The position numbers and the translations under genes were made by a program. The notes below the pieces were generated by a model. It made no database searches, had not been told where the DNA came from, and was given only the letters and a program-made list of their open reading frames with translations. Shown in pieces: positions 9,743 to 19,381 of a stretch of DNA of 64,000 nucleotides; position 1 is the stretch's first letter, and the number at the start of each line of letters is the position of its first letter. The stretch comes from Flavobacterium sp. LC2016-13. GTDB lineage: Bacteria > Bacteroidota > Bacteroidia > Flavobacteriales > Flavobacteriaceae. Where the stretch lies: assembly GCF_009707955.1 (NCBI RefSeq), contig NZ_WMDQ01000006.1:248001-312000 (forward strand), given 5' to 3'.

Positions 9743-10639
9743 CTAATTCTGAAAAATGCGCTTTAAGTAAGCTACATTTGCGCCGTAATTCGCTTTTACA
9801 TTGTGAACTTGTGTAACATCTCTGGAACGTTCGACAATTAACCAGCCACTCCATTTCATTTCGTCAAGTGTTTGTTTAATTTTTGGCATGTCGATCGTGG
9901 TGTCATTTTCTAACCAGACTTTATCTGTGTTTGAAGCATGAATTTGTCCTAAATGTTTTTTGCCTAATATTTTTAGTTCCGAAACAATGTCTCTTCCGTT
10001 ATCTACGGCATTTGCAAAATTGAACGAACTTTTAATGTATTTAGAATCAATTTCTTCTAATAATTTCTTTTCTTCTGTAGCGTTTAATGATGTTTCTATT
10101 GCAATAACGCCACCAATTTTACCAACTTGTTTTCCTGCCCATTTTAGTCTTTCGACAATTATTGGGCGTAATTCAGGATTTTTTACCAAATCACTTTCTG
10201 TACCTAACGGAAGATAAGCCACTTTTACTTTCATGTCTTTCATTGCTTTAACACAATCTTCAATCATTGGTACAATAGTTTCTCTTTTCGCGAAAGATTG
10301 CGCATAGAATCCAGACATGGCAATAGAACTGATTCCCACATGCAATTCTTTAGACTTATCAAGAAATTTTTGCCTTTCAATCGGGTCACCTAATTTGCTA
10401 TCAAAAGTTGGCCTGTTTCCTAAACCACCCATGTCCAGTTCTATTCCGTCGGCTTTGATTTCGTTTGCCAAACCAAAAGCGCCTAATTTTTGTCTTTTTA
10501 AAATCATCCAATCGCAAACGGCAACTTTGTATTGTTGTTTATTTTTTGATGTTTGAGCCGTTGCGCAACTATTGAATCCTCCCGCAAAAACAACCATAAA
10601 AAATATAGCCGTTAATTTTATAAAAATTTTATTGCTCAT
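9743..10639 (-). CDS. secreted sugar phosphate isomerase/epimerase-like TIM barrel protein
   Basis: Protein of 298 residues resembling the xylose-isomerase-like TIM barrel family (AP endonuclease 2 type). I start at MSNKIFIKLTAIFFMVVFAGG, which gives a signal sequence ending at NSC. The ATG at 10729 would translate a spacer repeat. The Cys suggests a lipoprotein, although the lipobox (FNSC) is not canonical. Segments such as GIELDMGGLG, IAIETSL and GQIHASNTD fit the metal- and sugar-binding strand ends of the family. Members usually act on free sugars or cyclitols in the cytoplasm, so an exported copy in a glycanase operon is unusual. Its substrate is unknown. It lies between the sialidase-like and GH67-N-like genes in one run. 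Confidence 0.82.
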   Translation of the reverse strand: MSNKIFIKLTAIFFMVVFAGGFNSCATAQTSKNKQQYKVAVCDWMILKRQKLGAFGLANEIKADGIELDMGGLGNRPTFDSKLGDPIERQKFLDKSKELHVGISSIAMSGFYAQSFAKRETIVPMIEDCVKAMKDMKVKVAYLPLGTESDLVKNPELRPIIVERLKWAGKQVGKIGGVIAIETSLNATEEKKLLEEIDSKYIKSSFNFANAVDNGRDIVSELKILGKKHLGQIHASNTDKVWLENDTTIDMPKIKQTLDEMKWSGWLIVERSRDVTQVHNVKANYGANVAYLKRIFQN

Positions 10640-10659
10640 TGTTGTGTGTGTGTGTTTTA

Positions 10660-10727
10660 GCCACGAATTGCACAAATTTTCACGAATTACTATTAAAAAA
10701 ATTCGTGAAATTCGTGAAATTCGTGGC
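10660..10727. repeat. GCCACGAATT inverted repeat (copy 1)
   Basis: Arms about 10660-10688 and 10700-10727 pair imperfectly: GCCACGAATTGCACAAATTT against GAAATTCGTGGC. Related copies lie at 19309-19368, 23885-23945, 30237-30360 and 52685-52743. Read on the minus strand it supplies the false N-terminal extension of the isomerase-like gene. Confidence 0.82.
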
Positions 10728-10737
10728 AAACTTTTAT

Positions 10738-11886
10738 TTATTCTTCTTCAGCTTTTACAGCCGTTACGGTTTTGTTTTCGTCTCCAGGCCAGATTCCGTT
10801 TTTAATTGGAATTGCTTTTAATTTACTTGGATCTATTTTTACATATTTGATTTTTTCTCTTCTCCAGGTATAAACGATATGCACCATTCCGTCAGAACTC
10901 TGAATCATCGACGGATAAGAATATTGACTGATTTTTGAATCTTCTAAAATTAAAGCTGCATCCCAGTGAATTCCATCTTTAGAAACAGAAACATTCAAAG
11001 GTGTTCTTGGTCCTTTCGCTTCTGTTCCCGGAGGCAATACGTGATTGTAGACCAATAAATGTTTTCCGTTTTTAAGTGTTACGGCATCTGTTCCTGAATT
11101 GTTATTTGGTAAGCCAATCAATTCTAAATCTGACCATGTTTTTCCGTTATCACTTGAAAATGTAGTTGCTAAAGCTCTGTTTCTAGTTCTCGCGATTGCC
11201 TGAATTCTTCCATCTTTATGAAATAAAATACTAGGCTGAATGGCATTTATTTTTTGTTTTCCTCTTGATAAAGTATCGCCTAAAATCCATGTTTTTCCAA
11301 AATCCGGAGATGTTTCCATTCTTAATCTCCAACCGTCGCCTTCAATACTTGACGGGCACATTAAAGTTCCGTTGCTTAATAAAACAGGTTTGTTTTTAAT
11401 TGGTCCCAGAAAATCTTTACTCGGCATATTTTTAGCTTCAGACCATGTTTTTCCGTTATCAGATGAAGTACGGATTACGCCCCACCATTCTGATGGTTTT
11501 GGTCCGATTTTATAAAAAAGCATTAAATCACCACCCGGAATTTGATATAAAACAGGATTCCATGTTGGTAATCTTGGACCTTCTTTCATAACTCCATCGG
11601 CAACCTGAACGCCTGTTGTCCATTTGTCGCTTCCTTTTGGTTTGATGCTTACATAAATGCAAACATCAGGATGTCTTTCGTGTGTTCCTCCAAACCAGGA
11701 AGCCACTAAATCTCCGTTTGTGGCTTCTACAATTGTAGCGGCGTGACAAGACGGATAAGGTGCTTTGTCATATATAAATTCATCGACTAAAATTCCTTCT
11801 TTCCAGGTTTTTTTTGATAATGTGGGTTTACAACTTCCTAAAAAAAGAAGTCCTAAAAAGATGAAAGTTATTTTTACAATCTTCAT
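10738..11886 (-). CDS. sialidase-like (BNR/Asp-box) beta-propeller lipoprotein
   Basis: Protein of 382 residues with a lipoprotein signal (MKIVKITFIFLGLLFLGSC), so probably anchored in a membrane facing the periplasm or surface. Three Asp-box motifs are visible (SSDNGKTW twice, SPDFGKTW). They mark the six-bladed propeller of the sialidase superfamily, BNR_2 type. A clear FRIP arginine motif of classical sialidases is not seen. Bacterial homologues are annotated exo-alpha-sialidase, but plants lack sialic acid. In RG-II the analogous 2-keto-3-deoxy sugars are Kdo and Dha, so a ketosidase acting on these is the best guess. It is the first gene after the 11.9-kb promoter, which carries the tandem GGATAG element. 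Confidence 0.85.
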   Translation of the reverse strand: MKIVKITFIFLGLLFLGSCKPTLSKKTWKEGILVDEFIYDKAPYPSCHAATIVEATNGDLVASWFGGTHERHPDVCIYVSIKPKGSDKWTTGVQVADGVMKEGPRLPTWNPVLYQIPGGDLMLFYKIGPKPSEWWGVIRTSSDNGKTWSEAKNMPSKDFLGPIKNKPVLLSNGTLMCPSSIEGDGWRLRMETSPDFGKTWILGDTLSRGKQKINAIQPSILFHKDGRIQAIARTRNRALATTFSSDNGKTWSDLELIGLPNNNSGTDAVTLKNGKHLLVYNHVLPPGTEAKGPRTPLNVSVSKDGIHWDAALILEDSKISQYSYPSMIQSSDGMVHIVYTWRREKIKYVKIDPSKLKAIPIKNGIWPGDENKTVTAVKAEEE

Positions 11887-11947
11887 TCTTAATTTTATTT
11901 TGAATTAAAATTTTTGATTTTAAATGCATTCCTAATAATTTTTCGCA

Positions 11948-11955
11948 CAAAATTA
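11948..11955 (-). promoter_or_regulatory. putative -7 box TAATTTTG before the sialidase-like gene
   Basis: On the minus strand this reads TAATTTTG, matching the Bacteroidota -7 consensus TAnnTTTG, about 60 bases before the start codon. No good TTG -33 element lies 17-23 bases upstream. That would fit an activator-dependent promoter using the GGATAG pair 38 bases further upstream. Confidence 0.5.
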
Positions 11956-11993
11956 TTTGTTAAGTGTAAAAATGACACTAAAAAAATAAATAT

Positions 11994-12009
11994 CTATCCT
12001 GTACTATCC
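11994..12009 (-). promoter_or_regulatory. tandem GGATAG-N4-GGATAG element (copy 2)
   Basis: On the minus strand the sequence reads GGATAGTACAGGATAG: two hexamers exactly ten bases apart, one helical turn, so a protein could contact both on one face. The same hexamers at the same spacing occur upstream of susC at 43568-43583. I saw no third copy in the spacers. It is a candidate operator for the PUL regulator, which is not encoded in the window. Confidence 0.6.
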
Positions 12010-12023
12010 CGAATTATTTAAAA

Positions 12024-14780
12024 TTAACGTTTAAGACTTATATTGTAAGAACCCGACGACAATGTCAGGATAAGCTTATTGTTTTCTGTTTTATAAGATG
12101 CAGAAGCATTGTCTATTTTTTTATCATTCAAAATTACATTTGAAGCATTCGTTGTTGGCAAATAAACCAATGCAGATGAATTCGCCGGAATGGTAATATT
12201 CCATTGTAGATTGTTTTTATTTTTCTTCCAATTGCTTTTTATCGTTCCGTAAACAGATTCATAAGAAGCATTTACGAAGGTTAATCCTGTTTCAAAATCA
12301 GGTTTCATGATAATTTGTTTGAAACCCGGAGTTTCTGGATTGCTTTTGATTCCGGCTATATTTTCATAATACCAAATCAGTAAATCGCCCAATAACATGA
12401 CGTGGTTTTGCGAATTCATTTTAGGATCTGCGGTGTTTCCATTCCATAATTCCCAAATAGTTGTTGCACCGTTTTTCGCCATATATCCCCAACTTGGATA
12501 TGTATCGTTTGACGCTAATTTATAACTTAAATCAGGTCTTCCAAACTGAGATAAGGTTCGCATTAAAAACTGAGTTCCGATAACGCCCGTACTAATATGA
12601 CCTTTATAGGTTACCTCAACTTCATGCACGATATTTTCAAATACTTTTGACTGAAGGTTTTCAGGAACCATTCCGAATGCTAACGGAAGCAGATTTGCCG
12701 TTACGGTATTATTCGCATAATTATTTTTTTCAGCATTGAAGAACTTCGCATTAAAAGCTGTTTTTACTCTTTCAGAAAGTGAATCATAATATTTAATATC
12801 ATCAGAATTTGTTCCGTTAATTGTCGCAAACTTTTTCATTTTTTGCAATAAATGATAATAAAAAGCGCTCGCAATTAATTCTCCGTTTGTTGTTCTGGCT
12901 GAATCTTTAGAGTGAATTAATTCTAATGATTCCGGCGGAACACACCAATCTCCGTATTTGTCTTTGGTCATTAAATCTTTAACCAAATAATTTTGTTCCA
13001 TATATACCACCCATTTTTTCATGGATGGATAATGTTTTTCGATTACTTTTTTATCGCCAAATTGCTGGTACAACATATCAGCAACCGTAATATAAGTTCC
13101 CGGCCAGGTTACATTATCTCCGTAATAACGCCAAAATGCCGGCGCAACATCCGGAATTCCGCCATCGGCCGTTTGTGCATTTTTAATATCGTCAAGCCAT
13201 TTTGCATACAAAGTCTGATTGTTGAATAAAAAGCTTTCGCCATAAGCTCCGGTTGTTCGGTCTCCAAGCCAAGGCTGACGTTCATTTCGTTGCGGACAAT
13301 CGATTGGCATTCCTTTATAATTTCCTCGAATTCCCCAATACGCATTTTTAAAAATCTGATTCATTGTTACATCAGATGATTCAAAAGTTCCGATTGTTTT
13401 GATGTCGTCGTAAACTACTTTTCCAGTAAAATTATCTACAGTTGGTTTTGTCGGAAATCCTGAAACTTCTACAAAACGAAATCCGTGAAATATAAATCTT
13501 GGTTCCCAAATTTCCTCGCCTTCGCCTTTTAAAGTATAAACATCTGTTGTTCTGGCATCACGTAAATTTTCGATATATAAAGATCCATCCGCCTGCAATG
13601 ATTCGGCAAATTTAAGATTGACTTTATCTCCACTTTTTCCTTTTACTTTCAATTGTAGCCAACCCACCATATTCTGACCCATATCAAGAATATAAGTTCC
13701 TTTTGGAGTTTGTTTGATCGTAATTGGTTTTACCTCGCCCATTATTTTCATATTAGACGACATTTGTGCTTCATAAAAACCTCCCGGTTCCTGCACGTAT
13801 TCTGCCAATAACCAGTTTTTATCATCGAAATTGGTCGTGTTCCAATTTTTCATTTCTTTTCGGGCATCGTATTCTTCGCCGTCATATTCGTTGTTGGATA
13901 AAATGGGTCCGTTTGTGATCACTTTCCAAGTATCATCAGTTCTTATAACATCTTTGCTTCCGTCAGTATATTCGACAAACAATTGCAAAGCCATTTTTGG
14001 GTAACCAAATGTTTTAATTTTATAAGGTTTATAATCCTGACGCATGGTAAAAAAACGTCCGTTTCCTAAAATCGTTCCCAACATATTTTTGCCTTCTTTT
14101 AGTTGCGAAGTCACATCAAAAACATTGTACTTTACATTCTTGGTATAATCCGTTGGAACCGGTGCCAAAACCTGATCACCAATTTTATTTCCGTTAATGT
14201 ATAATTCATAAAGTCCTAATCCCATGATATAAACCCTGGCATTTTTGACTTGCTTTTTTAAGTTGATTTCTTTGCGAAGATATCTTGCAGACAATTTAGA
14301 ATATTGAGAAATACTATCTCCCGCTGAAGCTTTTTCATAACCAATCCAGCGTGTCGATTTCCAATCTGCATAAGTCATGATTCCCATGCTAAAATGAGCC
14401 GAATTTGTCGGTTGAATTTCTCCTTTATTAGTCCAGACAATTACTTTCCAAAATGCATTTTGACGGTTTTCTAAACGTTTTCCGTTATAAATAATATTAA
14501 CAGATTCTGTACTTTCTACTTTTCCGCTATTCCATAAATCCGCTTTATTTGAGTTTAGATTCTCTAAAGTCGAAGCCACTAAAATTTGATACGCGGTTTG
14601 TTTTACATCATTAACTTCTGCTTTTATTTGCCAGCTTAATCTTGGCTGAACAATATCAATTCCTTCCGGATTGTTTAGCATTTCGCATTGCAATTCAGTT
14701 ACGCTGATTTTATTTTGGGCTTGCGCCGAAAATGTAAAGAGTGAGATGATTATTGTGAGATGTAAAAAAAACTTTTTCAT
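12024..14780 (-). CDS. GH78 alpha-L-rhamnosidase
   Basis: Secreted GH78 enzyme of 918 residues; signal peptide MKKFFLHLTIIISLFTFSAQAQ. It has the full family plan: an N-terminal fibronectin-like domain (about 25-130), two beta-sandwich domains (about 140-460) that include the phrase YILDMGQNMVGW, the (alpha/alpha)6 catalytic barrel (about 460-820) and a C-terminal beta-sandwich. The catalytic-acid motif DCPQRNER is present, with its Glu at residue 500. The downstream WELWNG segment carries the candidate base. It removes terminal alpha-L-rhamnose. It ends 14 bases before the GGATAG element of the next promoter, so it is probably the last gene of its transcript. A second, divergent GH78 lies at 21094-23844. 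Confidence 0.94.
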   Translation of the reverse strand: MKKFFLHLTIIISLFTFSAQAQNKISVTELQCEMLNNPEGIDIVQPRLSWQIKAEVNDVKQTAYQILVASTLENLNSNKADLWNSGKVESTESVNIIYNGKRLENRQNAFWKVIVWTNKGEIQPTNSAHFSMGIMTYADWKSTRWIGYEKASAGDSISQYSKLSARYLRKEINLKKQVKNARVYIMGLGLYELYINGNKIGDQVLAPVPTDYTKNVKYNVFDVTSQLKEGKNMLGTILGNGRFFTMRQDYKPYKIKTFGYPKMALQLFVEYTDGSKDVIRTDDTWKVITNGPILSNNEYDGEEYDARKEMKNWNTTNFDDKNWLLAEYVQEPGGFYEAQMSSNMKIMGEVKPITIKQTPKGTYILDMGQNMVGWLQLKVKGKSGDKVNLKFAESLQADGSLYIENLRDARTTDVYTLKGEGEEIWEPRFIFHGFRFVEVSGFPTKPTVDNFTGKVVYDDIKTIGTFESSDVTMNQIFKNAYWGIRGNYKGMPIDCPQRNERQPWLGDRTTGAYGESFLFNNQTLYAKWLDDIKNAQTADGGIPDVAPAFWRYYGDNVTWPGTYITVADMLYQQFGDKKVIEKHYPSMKKWVVYMEQNYLVKDLMTKDKYGDWCVPPESLELIHSKDSARTTNGELIASAFYYHLLQKMKKFATINGTNSDDIKYYDSLSERVKTAFNAKFFNAEKNNYANNTVTANLLPLAFGMVPENLQSKVFENIVHEVEVTYKGHISTGVIGTQFLMRTLSQFGRPDLSYKLASNDTYPSWGYMAKNGATTIWELWNGNTADPKMNSQNHVMLLGDLLIWYYENIAGIKSNPETPGFKQIIMKPDFETGLTFVNASYESVYGTIKSNWKKNKNNLQWNITIPANSSALVYLPTTNASNVILNDKKIDNASASYKTENNKLILTLSSGSYNISLKR

Positions 14781-14814
14781 AATTTTATTTTATTGTCTTT
14801 GCGGTGATTTTTGT

Positions 14815-15010
14815 TCTCGCAGATTTTGCAGATTTAGGGGATTTTTATTTTGATTTCGCTCTATTTTGTCATTTCGACGGAGGAGAAATCACATTATAAA
14901 CTCCACACATAAAGTCGCCAATATTTCTCGATTTTCGCGTGTGATTTCTCCTCCGTCGAAATGACAACAAATGAGAAATAAATCTGCTCAATCCGCCAAA
15001 TCTGCGAGAG
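14815..15010. repeat. nested inverted repeats in the 14.8-15.0 kb spacer
   Basis: Two inverted repeats sit one inside the other. The outer pair (from 14815; to 15010) is of the TCTCGCAGATT family and imperfect. The inner pair, 14867-14892 and 14941-14966, is a 26-base perfect repeat beginning TGTCATTTCGACGGAGGAG. Both families recur elsewhere: outer type at 25836, 28696, 46117 and 60868; inner type at 62648, and a relative at 56224. Confidence 0.85.
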
Positions 15011-15026
15011 AAAAAACTCAACGTAC

Positions 15027-16595
15027 TTACTCAGAAATTAATCTCTCCAACTTCTCAGAAACCGCAATTTGTTTACCGTTTTTAAAGATCCTGAAACCTT
15101 TTCCTTTATGATATTTTTCACCGGTTTTATCCCAAAGAATTGTGATAATATTGCCGTGATACAAAACATTATCCAAACAAAACCAATCCCATTTTTCTTG
15201 CGGAATCAACGGATTTACTTCTATTTTTTCATCGGCTCTCGGGCGTAAACCTACCAAACCTGTAATCATTAAATCATTAAAAGTCGAATGATTATAGTAA
15301 CGGCTGCGTTCTCTGTCACCCATTAACCAATATCCTGTAGTTTCATCTAAATATTCTCCTAAATAAGGTTTTCCGTGAAAATATTGCGATTCTACATACA
15401 AGCTCATTTGCTTGAAATAATCTGTTTTGGCAACAAAATTCTGATTGTAATTATTCAGCACATTTGCCAAAGCCGTTAAGGTTTGTGAACTAGCAAAAGG
15501 CCAGATTGCACCGTCCCATTCGCAAGTTCCGGTTCCGTGTGTTCTAAAACGTGGACTTCTGCGTTCTGCTGTTGTTAAGCCAAACGGAGCTGAAAATCCT
15601 TTTTCATCTTTAATTTGTTCCCACGCTTTTTCAAAACCTTTATCCTTTTGTAGCAAATTAAAATACCACGGAATAAATCCAATCGCTTCCCGAACCTGCG
15701 CCAAAGTATCTTTTTCTGTAAACGTTTCGAAGAATTCACTTTTAGGATTCCACAATTTTGTTTCTACTAATTTTTGTAATGTATCGGCTTTTGCTTCAAA
15801 ATAACTTTCCTGTTTTGCATCGCCTTTTAGCTTCGCAATATTTGCTAAAGCTTTTGCATTTCCAAACATATAACTATTAATCGTTGGTCGTGCGTTTCTA
15901 AATTTTCTTGCGCCGCTCAACGATTCTTCCATTCCGTCTTTTACATCAAACTGCCAGAACAAGCCGTCTTTGCGTTTTCTATCGCCTTCCCAAGCTGCAT
16001 ATTCGGCAACTAAATCCGGATACATATCCACTAAAAATTTATCATCTTTATTGACCAAATAGCGATTGTATAATGCATCTGCCGTCCAACTGCTAAAAGT
16101 TCTGAGTTTTTTCATTGGTTTGCCATCATTGCCTCTAAACCATAAATGAACGTCCTCTTCTAAATATTGCGGATTATGAATCCATCGAAATTCATTGATA
16201 TGATGTCCCAAAGCACAACTAATCATATTGTGTTTATCGGCATAAGAACGATCTACTAAAAACTCAGTAATCGCATAACCCTGAGGTGTTTTTTTGATAT
16301 GTTTTCGTGCGCTCCACCATCTGAAATAATAAATCTCCTCAAAATTTTGCTGTGGACATTCAAACAACGGAATATTCTTTTCCATCCAAGTCCACGCAGA
16401 ATCGTTTGGAATCGCGAATTTTAAATTCTCATCTTCCATTGTGTTGAAATAATCAACATAATGTTTGAAATCTTTTTCTTTTAAAACAACTGAAGTTCCT
16501 TTATTTGATGCACTTGCACCTGATTTACAACTTATATTTAAAGTTGAAATCAAGATTATAAAAGCTATTATTTTGTATTTAAAATGATGTAACAT
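15027..16595 (-). CDS. MGH1-like (alpha/alpha)6 glycoside hydrolase, lipoprotein
   Basis: Protein of 522 residues with lipoprotein signal MLHHFKYKIIAFIILISTLNISC. The body looks like a six-hairpin glycosidase of the mannosylglycerate-hydrolase/GH63 type. The phrases GTCEWDGAIWPFASSQTL and YYNHSTFNDLMITGLVGLRP are typical of that barrel, and WDGAIWP probably contributes a catalytic acid. GH142, a beta-L-arabinofuranosidase family known from RG-II breakdown, shares this fold and is a candidate, but I cannot confirm it by sight. It lies between GH95 and GH78 genes in the same run. Confidence 0.78.
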   Translation of the reverse strand: MLHHFKYKIIAFIILISTLNISCKSGASASNKGTSVVLKEKDFKHYVDYFNTMEDENLKFAIPNDSAWTWMEKNIPLFECPQQNFEEIYYFRWWSARKHIKKTPQGYAITEFLVDRSYADKHNMISCALGHHINEFRWIHNPQYLEEDVHLWFRGNDGKPMKKLRTFSSWTADALYNRYLVNKDDKFLVDMYPDLVAEYAAWEGDRKRKDGLFWQFDVKDGMEESLSGARKFRNARPTINSYMFGNAKALANIAKLKGDAKQESYFEAKADTLQKLVETKLWNPKSEFFETFTEKDTLAQVREAIGFIPWYFNLLQKDKGFEKAWEQIKDEKGFSAPFGLTTAERRSPRFRTHGTGTCEWDGAIWPFASSQTLTALANVLNNYNQNFVAKTDYFKQMSLYVESQYFHGKPYLGEYLDETTGYWLMGDRERSRYYNHSTFNDLMITGLVGLRPRADEKIEVNPLIPQEKWDWFCLDNVLYHGNIITILWDKTGEKYHKGKGFRIFKNGKQIAVSEKLERLISE

Positions 16596-16624
16596 ATTCT
16601 AATTGTTATTTTAAAACTAATTCT

Positions 16625-16740
16625 TTGGGCGTGTCCCTCCGGGTCGTGCTGTCCGTTCCCGCTTTTTTTAGTTCGGCAGAAAAAGCCTCACTAAAAAAGA
16701 GCTTCACTTCCATCACTCACGCGAGAGATGATCTCGTTTT
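16625..16740. repeat. G+C-rich dispersed spacer element, second copy
   Basis: It starts GGGCGTGTCCCTCCGGGTCG, the reverse complement of the 20-mer at the end of the element at 6826-6911, and runs to a CTCACGCG segment near 16720. It is much richer in G+C than the neighbouring genes. No gene is evident. Confidence 0.65.
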
Positions 16741-16746
16741 CCCACT

Positions 16747-16835
16747 CCTGCAAGGTTTCCAAAACCTTGTAGGTGTTTTATTTTTATTCGCAAACTTTAT
16801 CACTTATACCTACAAGGTTTTGGAAACCTTGCAAG
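16747..16835. repeat. 28-bp inverted repeat (CCTGCAAGG family, copy 2)
   Basis: Arms 16747-16774 and 16808-16835 pair almost perfectly. Compared with the copy at 6691, the centre is changed to GGTTTCCAAAACC in one arm and compensated in the other, so pairing has been kept while sequence drifted. It lies just after the end of the GH95 gene. Confidence 0.86.
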
Positions 16836-16843
16836 AAACTTTA

Positions 16844-19294
16844 CTAATTTCCGTAAAAACTATACGTTTGTCCAGCTTTCGTTTCCACATCATATTCGTT
16901 ATACTTCGGCAAGACTACTTTATTCAAATTGGCTTTATCTGAAATAATCGGTTTTTTCACTTCAACATCATAAAACAAAGGATTCTGATTTTTCCCTTTT
17001 GCTTTTTTAATTGAAGATCCTTTCAGCGTATTCTCAACTTTCAATCGGCAGTTTCCTCCTAGTTTTGAGTAAATTTTTAAAGTCGAAATTTTATTGTTTT
17101 TCCAACTCATATCAATTACAAAACCGCCTCTGGCAACTAAACCTTTTATACTTCCTTCTTTCCAGACACTTGGTAAAGCTGGCAATAACTGAATGGCATC
17201 TTCCTGGCTTTGCATCAGCATTTCGGCAATTCCGGCAGTGCATCCAAAATTACCATCTATTTGAAATGGTTGATGCGCATCCAACATATTTGGATATGTT
17301 CCGCCGCCTTTTCTTTGTTCTGCGGTAACCAAATGCATCTGATCCTGCAATAATTTATAAGCGTGATCTCCGTCTAATAATCTTGCCCATAAATTGACTT
17401 TCCAACCCATTGACCAACCTGTAGATTCGTCGCCTCTGTAAATTAAGGAGTTTTTAGCAGCTTCAAATAACTCAGGGGTTTTGATTGGCGAAATCTGATT
17501 ACTCGGAAACAAGCCGTACAAATGTGAAACATGCCTGTGTTTGTCTTCAGGATTATCCCAATCGTTCTGCCATTCCTGCAACTGACTATGTTTCCCAATT
17601 TTCATTGGTGGCATTTTAGCCAAAGCTTCACTTATTTTTTTAGTATAAACTTCATCTGGCGAAACAATTTTTGAAGCTTTAATTACATTCGTAAAAAGAT
17701 CAAAAACCAATTGATTATCCATTGTTGTTCCGGATGCAATTGTTGCTTTTCCGGTTCCGCCAGCGTGTGTGTTTTCTGGAGAACTAGAAGGAACAACAAC
17801 CAGATAACCTGTATTTGGATCGATTATCATAAAATCTAAAAAGAAATCTGCGGCTCCTTTCATTACAGGATAAATTTCCTTTAAATAATTTTTATCTCCA
17901 GTATATAAATATCTTTCCCATAAATCCTGACTTACCCATGCACCGCCCGTAGGCCACATTCCTGATGCTGCATAATCTACAGGAGCGGTTACGCGCCAAA
18001 TATCGGTGTTATGATGTAAAACCCAACCGTTTGCGTTGTACATGATTTTTGCCGTTTCGTGTCCGGTCACACTTAATTCTTTTGCCATTTGAATAAAAGG
18101 CTCGTGCATTTCTGAAAGATTGGTTACTTCTGCAGGCCAGTAATTCATCTCTGCATTTATGTTTGTTGTGTATTTACTGTCCCACGGCGGCGTTACCATA
18201 TCATTCCAAATTCCTTGTAAATTGGCTGGCTGTCCGCCAGGTTGCGAACTTGAAATTAGAAGATAACGACCAAATTGAAAATATAAACTCGCCAATTGCG
18301 GATCAAATTGTTTCGAGAAATCCCTGATTCTTTCGTTTGTTGGTTTCTTCGCGAATTCATTTGTTCCTAAATCAAAAGAAACTCTGTTGAAGAATTTTTG
18401 ATAATAGGCAATATGATCTTTTTTAATGCTCTCAAAATCTCTGGTTTCGGCTTTAGCCAAATAGGCTTTACTTTTCGCCACTTCATCATCGGTTACGTCC
18501 TGATAATTTTTGAAATTTGTGGCTATCGAAATATAAAGTGTTACTTCATCGGCTTTATTAATACTGATAATTCCGTTACTTGCCGAAACTTCTCCGCCTT
18601 TATTTTTAGCCGTTAATCTTCCCTGAAATTTGACTTTTGCTTTTTGATTTTCAAAATTGCTTGTAATTCCCGAAAGCAAAATTTGATCGCCTTCTGTTCC
18701 TGAAACTGTTTTATCAAGCGGACTATTCATAAAAACATTGCACGTAATTTGTCCCGGCTGGCTTGCCGAAAGTTTCACTACAATAACCTGATCTGAAAAT
18801 GAGGTTAAAATTTCTCTTGTAAATTCAACTCCATTTACGGTATATTTTACTTTTGCCGTGGCGTTTTCGATATCTAAATCTCTGTAATAATTCAAATATT
18901 TTTGATGTCCGGGAAATGATACATAAACGCTTCCAAAAGTTTGATACGGCATTCCGTCATTCGTTTGCGACATAATATCCTGTGTTGCCAATTCCTGCGC
19001 TTCATCAAATTTTCCGTCAAAAATTAATTGTCGAACAATTGGTAAAGCTTTTAATGATTTTGAATGTGCGTTGCTGTTTGGCGAACCTGCCCAGATTGTT
19101 TCTTCGTTCAATTGTAAACGTTCAACAGCGGGATCACCAAAAACCATCGCACCCAAACGTCCGTTACCCAAAGGCAAAGCTTCGTTCCAGATTGATGCAG
19201 GTTTATCGTACCAGAGTTTTAAGTCATTGTTTTGTGCCGAAACAAACGAAAAAATTCCAAAACAAATTGCCGTTATTTTATTTCTTAACTTCAT
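16844..19294 (-). CDS. GH95 alpha-L-fucosidase / alpha-L-galactosidase
   Basis: Secreted GH95 enzyme of 816 residues. I start at [21 protein letters not shown]; the earlier ATG at 19321 falls in a GAATTCGTGGC spacer repeat. The N-terminal beta domain opens with [14 protein letters not shown], typical of the family. The catalytic barrel carries the family signatures [27 protein letters not shown] and [15 protein letters not shown], which hold the Asn, Glu and Asp residues of the inverting mechanism. GH95 removes alpha-1,2-linked L-fucose or L-galactose. Both sugars occur in RG-II side chains, and L-galactose is the likelier target in this setting. It sits between the STN-esterase and the MGH1-like gene. 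Confidence 0.94.
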   Translation of the reverse strand: MKLRNKITAICFGIFSFVSAQNNDLKLWYDKPASIWNEALPLGNGRLGAMVFGDPAVERLQLNEETIWAGSPNSNAHSKSLKALPIVRQLIFDGKFDEAQELATQDIMSQTNDGMPYQTFGSVYVSFPGHQKYLNYYRDLDIENATAKVKYTVNGVEFTREILTSFSDQVIVVKLSASQPGQITCNVFMNSPLDKTVSGTEGDQILLSGITSNFENQKAKVKFQGRLTAKNKGGEVSASNGIISINKADEVTLYISIATNFKNYQDVTDDEVAKSKAYLAKAETRDFESIKKDHIAYYQKFFNRVSFDLGTNEFAKKPTNERIRDFSKQFDPQLASLYFQFGRYLLISSSQPGGQPANLQGIWNDMVTPPWDSKYTTNINAEMNYWPAEVTNLSEMHEPFIQMAKELSVTGHETAKIMYNANGWVLHHNTDIWRVTAPVDYAASGMWPTGGAWVSQDLWERYLYTGDKNYLKEIYPVMKGAADFFLDFMIIDPNTGYLVVVPSSSPENTHAGGTGKATIASGTTMDNQLVFDLFTNVIKASKIVSPDEVYTKKISEALAKMPPMKIGKHSQLQEWQNDWDNPEDKHRHVSHLYGLFPSNQISPIKTPELFEAAKNSLIYRGDESTGWSMGWKVNLWARLLDGDHAYKLLQDQMHLVTAEQRKGGGTYPNMLDAHQPFQIDGNFGCTAGIAEMLMQSQEDAIQLLPALPSVWKEGSIKGLVARGGFVIDMSWKNNKISTLKIYSKLGGNCRLKVENTLKGSSIKKAKGKNQNPLFYDVEVKKPIISDKANLNKVVLPKYNEYDVETKAGQTYSFYGN

Positions 19295-19308
19295 AAATAT
19301 TTTTTTTC

Positions 19309-19368
19309 GCCACGAATTCACGAATTATTTTAAACTAATTTTAAAAATAAAATTCGTGAATTCGTGGC
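19309..19368. repeat. GCCACGAATTCACGAATT inverted repeat (copy 2)
   Basis: Arms 19309-19326 and 19351-19368 are exact 18-base reverse complements. It fills the 87-base spacer between the esterase and GH95 genes. Confidence 0.87.
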
Positions 19369-19381
19369 TATCTTTTTACTC

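Noticed and set aside
10738..11886. Host-type sialidase acting on sialic acid
   Set aside because: No sialic acid transport or catabolic genes are seen, no clear FRIP motif is present and all neighbours are plant-glycan enzymes.
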